From positions 1 to 64,000 of the forward strand of contig MCGO01000158.1 in the NCBI GenBank assembly GCA_002104985.1: a stretch of DNA of 64,000 nucleotides, given 5' to 3'. Under the pieces are notes generated by a model. That model saw only the letters and a list, made by a program, of their open reading frames with translations. It made no database searches and was not told the DNA's origin. Positions 1-10,881 of this stretch are shown piece by piece. Position numbers and translations under genes: made by a program. This DNA is from Rhizoclosmatium globosum. Lineage: Eukaryota > Chytridiomycota > Chytridiomycetes > Chytridiales > Chytriomycetaceae. Numbering within the stretch: position 1 is the first letter of the stretch; each line of letters opens with the position of its first letter.

Positions 1-172
1 GGTGGCGTTGGGTTTCAGTTTTGATGACTCCATTTGATGTGTGATGGAATTGTCACCTGCTTGGACAAAACAATAATGAAGAGAGACCCTAATCAATTCA
101 CCCAGTAATAATAAAAGCATGGCGGTAACACCATTTCCATGAAATATGTGGTTGTTAAAGAGAGGAAAAAAT

Positions 173-244
173 GCCGCCTGCGTGGATCGAACACGCTACC
201 TTAAGATCTTCAGTCTTACGCTCTCCCAGATGAGCTAAGGCGGC
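173..244 (-). tRNA. tRNA-Phe (anticodon GAA)
   Basis: On the minus strand the sequence folds as a complete 72-nt cloverleaf. The acceptor stem GCCGCCT pairs with AGGCGGC, the D-stem is GCTC/GAGC, the anticodon stem is TAAGA/TCTTA with loop CTGAAGA, and the T-arm carries GTTCGATCC. Loop positions 34-36 read GAA, which is phenylalanine. There is no intron. Confidence 0.95.
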
Positions 245-700
245 TGCTTCGAAAAAATAAATGTTAAAGAAGAGGCCAAAGTCAATTTGCTGACTAATCT
301 GCGAATTTCGTCCCATCCTTCCTACCAGATGTAAAGAGGTACATTGATACCCTTTGTACACGGTCTATCTTTGTATTATGCTTGGGAGACAAGTAAAGCA
401 TCCAGAAGATCGAAAGTACTTAACCACACCTCAGGTCTTCTCAAACGCGCTTTCATTGCAGAGAGGTTCTTGATTGGGTCAAATGATAATATAAAAGATT
501 CATCCGGTTTGGCTCACTGGGTACAGAGTTAGGCTTTCGAGTCTTCATTTGAACACTCTCTGGTTTGAAGGATAGTGTTGGAACAGATGAAATCCTTGGC
601 CCACCTCGCGTGCAATATTTATAAATCAATCACGCAAAGTATAACATCAATAAAACTTTAACTTTAACTATCCTTGCTCTTTCGAGAAATTGAAGCAAAA
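245..700. other. intergenic, no gene seen
   Basis: Only short unsupported frames lie between the tRNA-Phe and the 3' end of the first SGNH hydrolase copy. I see no tRNA, repeat or conserved motif here. Confidence 0.5.
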
Positions 701-1433
701 TTAGCTTCGTCCAAACAACCATTTATCAATCAACTCCACATCCCCAATAGTCTGACTTGGCGCCGTCTCATAATCCGCTCTAACAACGGCTTTCATAGCA
801 TCTGCCTTCAACTCCGGCCAAACCTGCCCAATCTTTCCAACAACCGCATCAAACACCAACCGATTCCCACGTTCACTGAAATGAACCTTATCCTCCTGAA
901 AGAACTCTGAAAGCGCAAGCGACGCATTGAATCCGTCGTTTCTATAACCCCGATCCGCACCATTTCCGTCCACAGATTCACAAGCTGCAAGTGCTCAGTT
1001 GTGAAGGTTGCACCGACTTGTCGGAACGCTTGAACGCATGTGTCGCGGTACGTGGATGCGAGATCGAATGTTGTGTTGTGGGTGTTTTGGATGGCCCAGT
1101 CACCTGCGATTGGCGTGGGTGTAATGACAATGATTCGTGCGTTTTGGGCAGCATTGTGAAGGAGTGTGATGATTTCAACGAGGTTTTTGTAGAATTTTGG
1201 GAATTGGACGTGTTGGGGGGACGAGAATGGAGATCGGTCTTCGTTTCCGGTGAAGAGGATAATTAAGTTTATATCAGATATTGGTTGAAGGGACTCAAGG
1301 GTTGGTTGGATTGTTTGTTTGAGGAGGTTTGAGTTGTATCCACTGAATGCTCTGTTGAATACGTCCATTTACGTGAATAGTATTTGTTCAAGAGAGTGGG
1401 CCAGGAGGCGTCCTGGTTTCTGATCCTTGCCAT
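701..1433 (-). pseudogene. SGNH hydrolase copy A, lacks the nucleophile exon
   Basis: This is an isoamyl-acetate-hydrolase-like (IAH1-type) SGNH esterase relic. Exon 2 can be followed from ARIRNQDASWPTLLNKYYSR through FSGYNS, the IVITPTP block, the NLW block and the C-terminal D-x-V-H-F block that carries the catalytic His. Two single-base breaks (about 1374 and 970) interrupt it. The exon with the nucleophile motif GDSLTE is absent: only about 90 bp separate this exon from the stop of copy B upstream, and none of the three frames holds a GDS block. The G-T-N-D oxyanion block reads G-N-E-D. Unlike its neighbours it therefore lacks two catalytic blocks and is probably dead. It is the downstream member of a same-strand pair with copy B. 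Confidence 0.7.
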
Positions 1434-1519
1434 CTTTGTTGCCTATTTTGAGAAACAGCACAAATGAAAGCCGCAGAAGCAACGACAAATGATTAAGATT
1501 TATTGTAAAAAGAATGCAA

Positions 1520-2560
1520 TCAAAATTCGAATGAAGAAGCGGCATTCCGAAATAGCCAGGCATCCACCGCTTTCTCATCACCACTCATAACTCCTGGGGC
1601 ATTCTCATAGTCTAATGGAAGAACAGTTTGCATCAACTCAGCCTTATATTCTGGCCATGTACGTTCAATGGTTCCAATAACTCCGTCAAATAACATCTGG
1701 TTTCCTTTCGCATTGAAATGCACCTTGTCATCGTTGAAAAACTCGGAGAAAGCCGATGGATCAAAGGCGGGAAGGGAGTAACTTTTGTTTGGAAGCATGA
1801 GTTCCCATAAATCAAGAAGTTGAATATCGTTAAAGTAAGTTGAATTTCGTAGTGGCTTGTTTGAAGATCTGAATACTTGCGTCACGGTAGGCTGTAGAGG
1901 TATTGTACCGCATGCCGCTATAAGCAACATCTGTAGGGATCGGTGGCGGTGTAATAATGATAATCTTGGCACCAAATGAATACAGCTTGATTGTGTCGAT
2001 GATTTCAAACAGATTCTGCTCGTACTTTTGGACAGGCACGTGTTTGTGGGAAGAAGGAGGGGCATTATCGTTTGTTCCAACGAGTATCGTAATCAGTTTG
2101 ACTCTCTTTGAAGGTTTCAGAATTGGTTTGATTGTGTGTTTGAGCCAGAATGAAGTGTAGTGCCCGAATCCTCTGTTGACAATATCCATTCGTCGAAAGT
2201 ACTTTTGCGAAAGAAGAAGAGACCATCCGTTTGCTTCGCTGCCCCCACGCTGATAAATCGGTCTTCAAATTGTTGTGGATCAATCAAAGGACCCACCTCA
2301 GTCAGCGAATCGCCAAAGAGAATCATCTTTGGGTATTCAACGATTTGTTCCCTGACTATTTGAATAGGAAAAGGGCTGTTGCTATTTGGAGAGAGGGTCT
2401 GGTGTCGATAGATTGGACTGTGGTGTATTGAGTACACTCTTCTATTTAACATGGCAACCCACCTCTTTGGCTCTCGTCCCGCTAATAGTCCCACACAAAC
2501 AACAAAGAGAACTGTCGCAGCAAGAATGCCAAGCAGTCCTTTGTTTGGAGTCATCTTCAT
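1520..2560 (-). CDS. SGNH hydrolase copy B, membrane-anchored
   Basis: Probable serine esterase of the IAH1-like SGNH family, which in yeast hydrolyses short-chain acetate esters; the substrate here is unknown. Exon 1 starts at 2560 with a hydrophobic N-terminal segment (residues about 8-27), so the enzyme is probably secreted or a type II membrane protein. It ends in LFGDSLTE, which contains the nucleophile Ser. An intron (donor GTGGGT, acceptor TTTATCAG) joins it to exon 2 with ANGW, GFGHYTS, VGTND, IIITPPP, LLDLW and DDKVHF (catalytic His). One frame break near 1848 is repaired by a single base. The start codon lies 39 bp from that of the divergent LRR gene. Copy A follows 86 bp after the stop. 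Confidence 0.8.
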
Positions 2561-2599
2561 TACTTACTTTTTATGAAAGAGTAACCTTCAAAAGAAAGA
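2561..2599. promoter_or_regulatory. 39-bp divergent intergenic promoter
   Basis: The start codons of copy B (minus) and the F-box/LRR gene (plus) are only 39 bp apart, so the two genes must share or overlap promoter and 5' leader sequence. No motif is called. Confidence 0.4.
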
Positions 2600-3709
2600 A
2601 TGCCAGAAACACCATCCTTTTCCTCGCTTCCATTCGAGCTCATTCAATCAATCTGTGCGCATTTAAAACCGAACGAAGCCTGGAAGCTGCGAAGACTCAG
2701 TCGCTTTGTCCGTGATTGTCTCTCAGATCCATTCTTTGCGAAACTGAACCTTCTTTCACATTGCGAGGAGTGCGAAGGGCTGAAGCACGATGTTAAGTCA
2801 GTTCAAGTTTGGCTCAGGCGGCCGGCAGTCTACCAGCAAGTCCAGGCTGATCTGGCTCAAAACAGAATCGTGACAGTTGCAATGAGTGGCCAACTGTTGA
2901 ATGGAGAGCTGCCATCGGCTATCGGATCGCTGAAGTTGCTGTCAAAGCTTTATTTCGGGTACAACAGGATTCGAGGGGCCATTCCGTCTACTATCGGCTC
3001 ACTTTCAAATCTCGTGGTCCTCAAACTGGCTCACAACTGCTTATCTGGTCCAATTCCCGGAGAATTATTTCAGTTACATGAACTTGAAACTCTTGATCTT
3101 AGTGGAAACAGACTGGATGGCACTTTGTCGACTCACATTGGAAGTTTGGCGAAACTCAAAGTACTGAACTTATCGAGCAACGACTTATCTGGAAAGTTGC
3201 CCATTTCACTTGGATCTATTATGACCTTAAGAACCCTCGATCTTTCTTCAAACTCATTTGAAGGCCCTATTCCTCCTGAATTTACAAACTTGAATGGACT
3301 GGAAGAGCTGTTATTGGATTCCAATCGTCTTTCGGGGCTTATTCCAAGTGACATTGGTAAACTACGAAACCTGCAATCCCTCAACCTTGGCGACAATTCC
3401 TTGAAAGGGCCGATTCCAAAGTCTATCGAGAAACTTGCTGTTATGACGAACCTCTCGCTTTCCCACAATCAACTGTCTGGTCCTATTCCTACCCAGCTAT
3501 ACAATCTTGTTCGTCTTGTCTCGCTCCATTTGCAAGAAAACGGCTTCACCGGCAAAATACATGGCCAAATAGTAAATTTGACCAGCTTGTCTGTATTGGA
3601 TTTGACTGGAAACAGTAAACTGTCGAAAAAGATTCCGACAGGGTTGTTGGATGGAACGCTGATGTATTATTTGTTGGAACGAAGTGGGTTTCATGGAGCA
3701 GGCCAATAA
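2600..3709 (+). CDS. F-box-like leucine-rich-repeat protein
   Basis: Intact single-exon gene of 369 residues. Residues about 6-50 (LPFELIQSICAHLKPNEAWK onward) resemble an F-box. They are followed from about residue 90 by roughly ten 24-residue leucine-rich repeats of the plant-type pattern LxxLxLxxNxLSGxIPxxIGxL. There is no signal peptide, transmembrane segment or kinase domain, so this is a cytoplasmic ligand-binding scaffold, possibly a substrate receptor for an SCF-type ubiquitin ligase. LRRs with the SGxIP motif are common in plant receptor kinases and also occur in chytrid and oomycete proteins. The F-box assignment is weaker than the LRR call. The gene sits between SGNH copies B and C. 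Confidence 0.8.
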   Translation: MPETPSFSSLPFELIQSICAHLKPNEAWKLRRLSRFVRDCLSDPFFAKLNLLSHCEECEGLKHDVKSVQVWLRRPAVYQQVQADLAQNRIVTVAMSGQLLNGELPSAIGSLKLLSKLYFGYNRIRGAIPSTIGSLSNLVVLKLAHNCLSGPIPGELFQLHELETLDLSGNRLDGTLSTHIGSLAKLKVLNLSSNDLSGKLPISLGSIMTLRTLDLSSNSFEGPIPPEFTNLNGLEELLLDSNRLSGLIPSDIGKLRNLQSLNLGDNSLKGPIPKSIEKLAVMTNLSLSHNQLSGPIPTQLYNLVRLVSLHLQENGFTGKIHGQIVNLTSLSVLDLTGNSKLSKKIPTGLLDGTLMYYLLERSGFHGAGQ

Positions 3710-3781
3710 AGATGGGCGTAGTTAAGAATGTAGTGAAGAGTATAACACGAACACATTGGCATACCTGTCGTGAATCGGAAA

Positions 3782-4858
3782 ATGTTAGACACAAAAGTAA
3801 AGATGAAGCAAGCCCGATACTATGCCATAGCGTCTCTCTCGCTTTGGTGCTTGTATTCATTCTTGGCGCTTTCAATTTCAAGCCAGTCAGGCAACAAACT
3901 GAGCACCGGCAGTGAGTGTCTGTATGCCTTCTTGATCAACTTGACACCACCCAACAAAAGCGCACACATTCAGCCTCAAATTCCCGACATGAGCTACGAC
4001 CAAATTCTTCTTCTCGGCGACTCGCTGACTGAAGTGAGCCTCCCTGCGATGCGTTACCTTCGCCCAATTCAAACTACCTCTTTTGACAGTTCAGTTTTCG
4101 TCCAAATGGCTGGGGCCTAAAACTATCCTCGCTCTACAACAGAAAAGCCGACGTGAAAGTACGAGCTGTTGCAGGGTACAATTCGTGGAACCTCCGCTTT
4201 GCAATGCCGCCGATCCTGAATGAAGTCCCAAAGGACAGAGTTAGACTCATCACGATCTTGATTGGGACAAACGACTTTTCACTTGAGTCGGATCATCAAC
4301 ATGTTCCGCTGGATCAGTACAAGGAGAATCTGGAGGCTATCTTGCGTGAGATTCAGTGTCGGTGCCTGCTGCGAAGGTTGTGGTCATGACTCCTCCTCCC
4401 ATTGGAATGGCTATACGTGAGGGAAGGCATACGTACACAATCAACCGTGCAGCAATATACCGCGACGCATGTATAAGACCGTGTCGTCACTGAAAGCTAA
4501 AATGAAGAATGTAAAGCTCTTGAATCTGTGGGATGTATTCATTCCGAATCAGGAGTACAAAAAGCCAGAATGGAATCCTTCCTCCATCCAAAAATATTTC
4601 TATGATAATCTTCACTTTGGGATGAAGGCTCGAACGTTCTGTATGAAGCATTATCAAAGTTATTGCGGCTCAATGGCCGGAATTAAATCCCGAAAATATG
4701 CCCTTTAAATATCCTTACCCTGATGCATTTCCTGTCGCCATGTCTGGTGATATTGAAGACTTGAAGTTGAAATGTTTCAAGAAGCGAGGCAACCAACAAT
4801 ACCTCACCGATCACAAACCAAACGGCAAAGAATTCAACAATGCAAAAACAAGAATTAG
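3782..4858 (+). CDS. SGNH hydrolase copy C, membrane-anchored (frame breaks)
   Basis: IAH1-like SGNH esterase. Exon 1 (from 3782 or 3803) has an N-terminal hydrophobic stretch (YYAIASLSLWCLYSFLALSI) and ends SYDQILLLGDSLTE. The intron runs from GTGAGC to GACAG. Exon 2 has the PNGWGL, AGYNSWNL, IGTNDFS, VVMTPPP, AIYRDAC, LLNLWDVF and DNLHF blocks, so all four catalytic blocks are present. Four breaks (about 4365, 4470, 4621 and 4673) each need one extra base, for example GGG to GGGG after LHF and AA to AAA in ACIKTV. This suggests base-calling errors rather than decay. The C-terminus appears to stop at 4858, overlapping the start of copy D by 19 bp; that boundary is uncertain because of the breaks. 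Confidence 0.7.
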
Positions 4859-5654
4859 GATACAACCAAATCTACTTCTTGGGGACTCTTTAACAGAGGT
4901 GAGCCAATAATAATGACGCATAAAACTTAACACTGATATTTAGTCTGGAGCATCCGACAAATACGGATGGGGCCACCAACTATCCACCGATACTCCCGCA
5001 AAATGAAAGTCGACATCTTTGGGTTCGGCGGATACAACTCCTACTGGCTCAAAATCGCAACACCCCACCTCCTCACTTCTCACCTCTCCCCATCCCGCCT
5101 TCAACTCGCAACACTTTTGATTGGGACAAACGACTCAGTTTTAAAGAGAAATCGAATCGCCGTGTTCCTGTGGAAAGATATAAACAGTACGTGGCGGAGA
5201 TTGTTCATCAGATTCGGCGTTTGCGCCTGATGTCCGGATTTTGGTCTTGACGCCTCCGCCTATGAGTGTGAAAGAAGTATGGGGATTGTACGCGTTTGAA
5301 AGTGTTAAGGTGTACCGTGAGGCTTGTATGGATGTGTTTCGGACGTTGGAAGCTGAATTGGTGGGGACAGAATTGCCATGTGGATACATGGGATTTATTA
5401 ATTGGTAAGAACGAAACGTACTTGACGCGTCGTTTGATCCTGGTTTGTTGAAGGGGTTGTTGTATGATGGTGTCCATTTCAGTGAGGATGGGCATAACAG
5501 TTGTTTGCAGGTGTGGTGGAGCGGTTGAAAGTAAGTGGCCTGAATTGGCTCCTACAAATTGCCTTATCGGTTACCTTTGGATGATTATGGACCCTTTGAA
5601 GAAGCAGGAGATGAGGACGCTGTTAGGAAATGGTTGTTTGGAACATCAACGTAA
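4840..5654 (+). CDS. SGNH hydrolase copy D, no membrane anchor (frame breaks)
   Basis: IAH1-like SGNH esterase, the second member of a tandem pair with copy C. The likely start at 4840 gives MQKQELGYNQI followed by LLLGDSLTE after a one-base repair. There is no N-terminal hydrophobic segment, so the product should be cytosolic unless it is made fused to copy C. After an intron (GTGAGC to TTTAG near 4943) come KYGWGHQLSTDYSRK, GGYNSYWL, IGTNDSV, LVLTPPPM, VYREACM, DTWDLLIGKN, DGVHFSEDGH and KWPELAP, ending KWLFGTSTN. At least six breaks each need one added base. All catalytic blocks survive, so I favour an intact gene with consensus errors. Confidence 0.6.
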
Positions 5655-5705
5655 ATTGATTAGATGTCGATGGTTTTTATTGATCAGAAAAAAAAGACTG
5701 TCACA

Positions 5706-6757
5706 TCAATTCTTGAACTTATCCTTGCCAGCAAGCCCCTTCTTTCTCAACTCATACTCCATCTTAACAACATCCTGCACCTGAGTCCACTCAATCACCG
5801 GTCCATAGTAATCATTATCCAGCTTCTCCTTCGGCCATGCGCTCCAACCATTCCCCATATCACGTCCATACTGTAACTTCTGAAAGTTGGGCAATGGCTC
5901 GTTCTGCCCTTCAAAAAGCTGCAAGGTCCCGATGAGGAACCCAGCAAAAGGCAACGACAAAGCCTGATGCGCGACAAACGTCTCCCCAGTAGCCTCAGAA
6001 ATCAACGCGCCAACTCCTTGGGTGAAGCTTGATGTCCAGCAATATGGAAATGCGTCTTAGTAATCGGCTTTGGATCCGTAAGAACACGCGCAGTGAACTC
6101 CGCGGTATTTCTATACGTAGTAAATTCCTGCTTCGTATCTTCGTCTCCAAAGTACCCAACATATTTCTTGTTCCATCCATGATTTGGAACGTGTCGGTTG
6201 GGAACAGGTCCATAAACATTCCAATGGAGATTGGGATGAATTCGATTGATTTGCCGGAGGACGCGATGATGGCTTTAGCGGCTTCGTGGAAGTCTTTGTG
6301 GATATCAATATTACGGTTGTAACCTCTTGGAGTCTCGGCGTAGTTCAGTTTGGCGACGGAGATGAATCGTATGCAAAGTCCTATTTTAATACCTCAATAT
6401 GGAGTTTGAAAAAATATCAGCCAATAGTAGAACTTACGGATGGAATGAAACGCTTGACATTGTTCTTGATGCATGCAGACAGAAGCTTTGATTGGAGATC
6501 TATCAGCACAGGTCTCATTCCCTGAAGTGTTGACACGGCACTGTAAACTCCAGCAAGTGCAATGTCCAGAGAGCAGGAGAATCGTAATCTACAATCGCGA
6601 TAACCAAGCGACGGTCGTGACTAGCTTTCAATGCATTGAGTTGCTCTGTGGACTTGCGGACAACAGCGCGAACAGTATTGACATTGGTTTTGGTGAGAAG
6701 AGCTTCAACGACGAGAGTGCCAAGCTCTCCACTTGCTCCGAGTACTGCTACGATCAT
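5706..6757 (-). CDS. NmrA-like / isoflavone-reductase-like NAD(P)-binding protein
   Basis: The N-terminus MIVAVLGASGELGTLVVEAL contains the GxxGxxG dinucleotide-binding loop of an atypical short-chain reductase. Later blocks (KRFIPS|DFAYD, GYNRNIDIHKDFHEAA, FIPISIGMFMDLF) match the NmrA/isoflavone-reductase-like family, which includes NAD(P)-sensing regulators and reductases. Homologues are about 300 residues, as here. The intron between KRFIPS and DFAYD runs from GTAAGTTC to ATAG (about 6374-6435). Single-base deletions at about 6369 and 6010 interrupt the frame, and each is repaired by one T in a T run. The function could be redox sensing or reduction of a small molecule; the sequence does not decide. 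Confidence 0.75.
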
Positions 6758-6947
6758 TTTGTGGGTTTTTTGTACGTCTGAGAAGGGATTCTGTTCGGTT
6801 TTATGTTTGGTGGCCGATTTCCAACCCAAGACAAATCAAATTTTCGGTTTGAAATCGACTTCCACTTCAATTATCTTCTTTATACAATACTTTCACTCAT
6901 ATTAAACAGTGCATTCAACGTATCAGCCTCTGAAAATCTTCCTGTGC

Positions 6948-9489
6948 TTATAAATTTGAACAAGTTTCGTCGCGAGTGTTTTGTATCTGGATGTGACGAC
7001 CCAGTAGAGTTTCCCTCCCAGCAAGGCACCTCGCAAACAATAGTTCGGCTTCGTTTACTTGTCCCATAGCTTGTAACAACACGGCAAGTTGTTACAGCAG
7101 TGAATGTGTCATATGGTTCCCCAGAATTTGCTCTCGGCCCGCGAGTACTTCCTGAAACAGCGGCTCAGCGTCCGTAAACGATCAAGCTTGTATAAAACGA
7201 CTCCAAGCATAGTCATAGCTTCAACGTCGTAGAATTGTCTGGTCCTAACAGATTCTTGAATGATTCCAACCTCTTTCGACAAACCACTTCAGCCTCGACT
7301 AACTGCCCTTCTACTTGATAATGGATCGCTAAATTCTTCATCGCTTCCAAAGTATCTTTATGGTTGCTCCGAGCTTTCTTTCTCGTGCTTCGACAACTTC
7401 TTCAAACAAGGCCTCTGCATCTTGATCGCGATTACTGGATTGATACAAAAACGCTAGATTGTTTAATGCAACAATGATTTGATTGTCGTCTTGATCGTTC
7501 AAGTTCTTGCGCATTTCAAGGGATTGAAGGTAAGCCTGCTCTGTCTCCACATATTCCCTTCGATTGAAAAATGGAAGCCAGAACATTCAGGGACGATACG
7601 ATTGCAGGAACAGTGGGACTTTCAAATTCATCGCATTCTCAATCGACTTTGAAAGAAGGGTCTTGGCTTCATCGGCCCGATTTGTTGATTGAAGAACAAA
7701 GGCAGACCATTCACAGATGCGAGAGTCTGTCCATCACCTGCACCGAGAACCGTAAACGACCTTTCAATGCTTCACGAAAATAAACTTCCGACTGTTCAAA
7801 AACACGCGTATGGAATAAAGTCATCGCCAAATTGTGAATTGTTGTCAGAGTGCTTTGATGATCCGATCCAAATACTCGTCTTTTCAACTCCAAACATTTG
7901 TCAGTAGCGGCACTGACTCTTCATATCGCATTGAGAATAAAGAATCGAGCAGAGTCCATCCAGAGACAACAATGTGGCTGGGTGTTCAGGTCATGAACTC
8001 TTTGGTTTGATTGTAAGGACTCACGAATTACTTTCTCGGCTTCTTGGAACTTTCCAAGTGATTCATACACAGTAGATAGAGTACCTAACGTGATTAACGT
8101 GCTGGGATGATCTGTTCCGTTCATTTCTTTCCGAACTTCGAGAGATTCCAAAGTAAATATTCCGCCTCGGTTAATCGCCCTTGTGCTTCGTATATTTGAG
8201 CCAAGTTGTGTATACATGCGAGAGTATTTGTATTACGAAGTCCTGCGATACGTAACCAAGATTGTAAGGATTCTGCAGTGAGCGTTTCAGCATCGTTCCA
8301 TCTTCGTTGCGATTGATACAGGAGAGCGAGATTACTTTTCGAGACAAGTACGATGGTGTCATCTGGACCATAGAGTTTTTGTCGTGACTAACGCACTCCA
8401 AGTGAAGCTGTTCTGATTCTGTAAATTTGCCTTGAAGTTGGTACAAGAGCGCCACGTCACTCATCGTTTGTAGAGTGTCTGGACTCATTGGGAAGAGTTT
8501 CTTGCGGAGCGTGAATACTTCCGTCAAGAGTGGTTCTGCATCTGCAAACCTTCCTTGAAGTCGTAAAAAGTTACCCAACGCTCCTTTCCAACTTAAATGG
8601 TCGATATTGTTGGAATACAAAGAGTCGATCAATTGGTTGAGTGCACCAACAATCCATTCAGACAGGGTTTCAAAAACCAGTCGATCCAGAGCAACAAAAC
8701 CAACTGTCTGACGAATGACATTAAAAATAGCGTCTCGATCGGAAGGATTCCAGCTGTCACTTTTACGACTATCCACGTTTCCGAGCACAGTATTGAAATG
8801 AGTGATATTACTTTTCAGCTGCGCCAAGAAATCAGCTTCATCTGCAGGCGTCATAGCGACATGGAATTCACTTTTCGTCACATTGGAAGCGTACACTTCA
8901 AAGATGCACCATACACGTTTGAGAGGAATCGGGTCATTCCAGGGCTGCAGAATCATGATGACATTCCCAATTGACTTTACAGCATTCATGAATACGGTCT
9001 CCCACCATTCAAAAGGCTTGTCAGCAGTATTGTGCTGAGAATTTGAGAATAAATCGAACCAGATGATTGTTGTTGCAGGATCCAAGTTGTGTTTCTGAGC
9101 GAAATGGAAAAGAGATGAAACAACGTCGAGGAACTTGTATTTCCACGCGTGAGAAATGAACCACTTTGCGTCTCTGGATACAGACGAGATTGGATTATCG
9201 GCTTCGAGGTATAATTGGGCACACAGCGACAGACCAGACTGCTTTGTCATTGGTTTGAGGAATTGATCACATACTTCGGTGGTAGTCAAGCCATTGAGTG
9301 CATCAGATCCACCCCATTGGTTAATGAGGACTGTGAAGTACGCCAGTGGAAGGCCTTTGATTGAAAACGTATTTGGGTCGGCCTATCAAGAATCCTCCAT
9401 TTAATACACATTATAAGTTGAATGGGAGGACTGGAGTACCATGGCGATGCGTTCTGCTTGAGTTGGATCAGTTGAGTCGGATGGAGCAT
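6948..9489 (-). CDS. TIR-like N-terminal domain fused to TPR array
   Basis: The N-terminal part (from ADPNTFSIKG near 9380 through TTTEVCDQFLK) carries WFISHAWKYKF and, about 100 residues on, VWCIFEVYAS. This [FI]SHAW...W-C-x-F-E pattern is typical of TIR-like domains on TPR proteins of algae, oomycetes and chytrids. The rest is a kinesin-light-chain-like array of about 42-residue TPRs, for example LGNFLRLQGRFADAEPLLTE and LNNLAFLYQSSNRDQDAEAL, continuing to a stop at 6948 after LLLQLAVLLQAMGQVNEAEL. A small 5' exon probably lies near 9440-9489, joined by an intron ending TTGATAG at 9384. Several single-base breaks occur between 8.4 and 7.0 kb. The likely role is protein-protein interaction or signalling; NADase activity is not established. 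Confidence 0.65.
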
Positions 9490-9757
9490 TTGGAGGATCC
9501 TAGTGCAAAGGCGGCATCGTCAGTTAGAGTTAGCCATGTGCTTTCACAACAAGACAAACTACATTGTTGTGGAAACCGGGATTAATTGCGGTAGAATCTA
9601 ATAACTCAATCATCAGATACGACCTGTCTCGAAGCATACATCTGGAAGCATACCTCCTCCTCCAATATCAGCACTCTGATTCGCCTTAACCAAGTCCGCA
9701 ATCCTACTCAGAATGCGTTGTTGATGCATCGATTTGAGCAAGAAAAAGTGTGTTTGA

Positions 9758-10747
9758 ATGTCACGGATTTCCCTCACTTTGACACTTTGCCTTGGAGTTG
9801 TGGTTGGCGGGACTCTTTTGTTCGTTGTTTCTTCCACTTTGAATTCAGGAAAGAAGATGCATTCGTGAGTGTCACCTGGATACTGGTTACCTGGTGGGCT
9901 GTAGCTTATTAACACACTGTATCTTGAATTAGAACTGGTCCCTCGCCGCTCGTCATTCGCCACAACCAAATTGTTCTGATTGGCGACTCTCTCACTGAAT
10001 ACGGATCTCGGAACCTGGTGGATGGGCGTCCCTTCTGACTGCAGAATACTCGAGAAGAGCAACTGTCTTGAACAGGGGATATGCAAGCTACAACTCGTGG
10101 TGGCTCAAGTTTGCCATCGAACCATTGCTCAGGGACGTCGGAAATGTAAACAGAATCAAGTTGGTGACTCTGATGCTCGGATCAAACGATTACGTCAACG
10201 AGCGATACCCCAAACACGTTCCACTTGATATGTACATTGAAAACATGAAAGAAATTATTCAAACTATTCTTCGGGCTGCTCCTCATGCAAAGTTATTAGT
10301 CATGACGCCTCCGCCAATGAAGATTCGCATTGCTTGGGATGGTGAACAGAGTCCATCGAATCCTTTGGTTTTTGTCACTATTGGAGACGCGAAACGATAT
10401 CGCGATGCATGTCTGAGTCTAGTAGACAGTCTCAAAAAGGATTTAGAATCTCGTCTGGACGTGTTGGATACTTGGAACTTGTTCATCAAAACAAGAAATA
10501 CGAGAATCCGTCATACGATCCTTCAGAATTAAGTCATTTGTTCAAAGACAATCGCCACTTTAACGCAGAAGGCAACCGTGTTTTATTTGACGGTGTTGTT
10601 GCGAAAATTGCTTCTCAGTGGCCTGAGTTGAGCGCTGCAAAGATGGAAACCGTGTTGCCTCTGGACTGGCAAAATGCACCACCAGCACTGTCAGGCGATG
10701 TCGATGGTGCCAAGAAATGGATTCTGAAGAATGCAGAGGAGTTGTAG
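9758..10747 (+). CDS. SGNH hydrolase copy E, membrane-anchored
   Basis: IAH1-like SGNH esterase. Exon 1 (9758-9864) encodes MSRISLTLTLCLGVVVGG and further hydrophobic residues, a signal anchor. The intron 9865-9932 (GTGAGT to TTAG) joins it to STGPSPLVIRHNQIVLIGDSLTE with the nucleophile Ser. Then follow GGWASLLTAEYSRRATV, ASYNSWWL, LGSNDYV (GSND instead of GTND), LLVMTPPPM, DTWNLFI, NRHFNAEGN (catalytic His) and WPELSAAKM. Unlike the other copies, no intron directly follows GDSLTE. Two breaks (about 10019 and 10487) each need one base (GG to GGG, AAAA to AAAAA). It is not part of a tandem pair. Confidence 0.75.
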
Positions 10748-10881
10748 AATACATCGTTTTTACCCCAATCATCCCTCGATGGTGTTCATAACAGCCGATG
10801 CAATTTAGTTTTCCAGTAGTGAGTTTTATTCTCAGTTTACAAGATTAAATTTATTGAAATGCATCTCGACACATCCACACC

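Noticed and set aside
4698..4910. Single frame joining the copy C C-terminus to the GDSLTE of copy D, suggesting a fused protein
   Set aside because: Surrounding frames are broken by single-base deletions; the better match for D starts at MQKQELGYNQI in another frame. Fusion remains possible only through RNA evidence.
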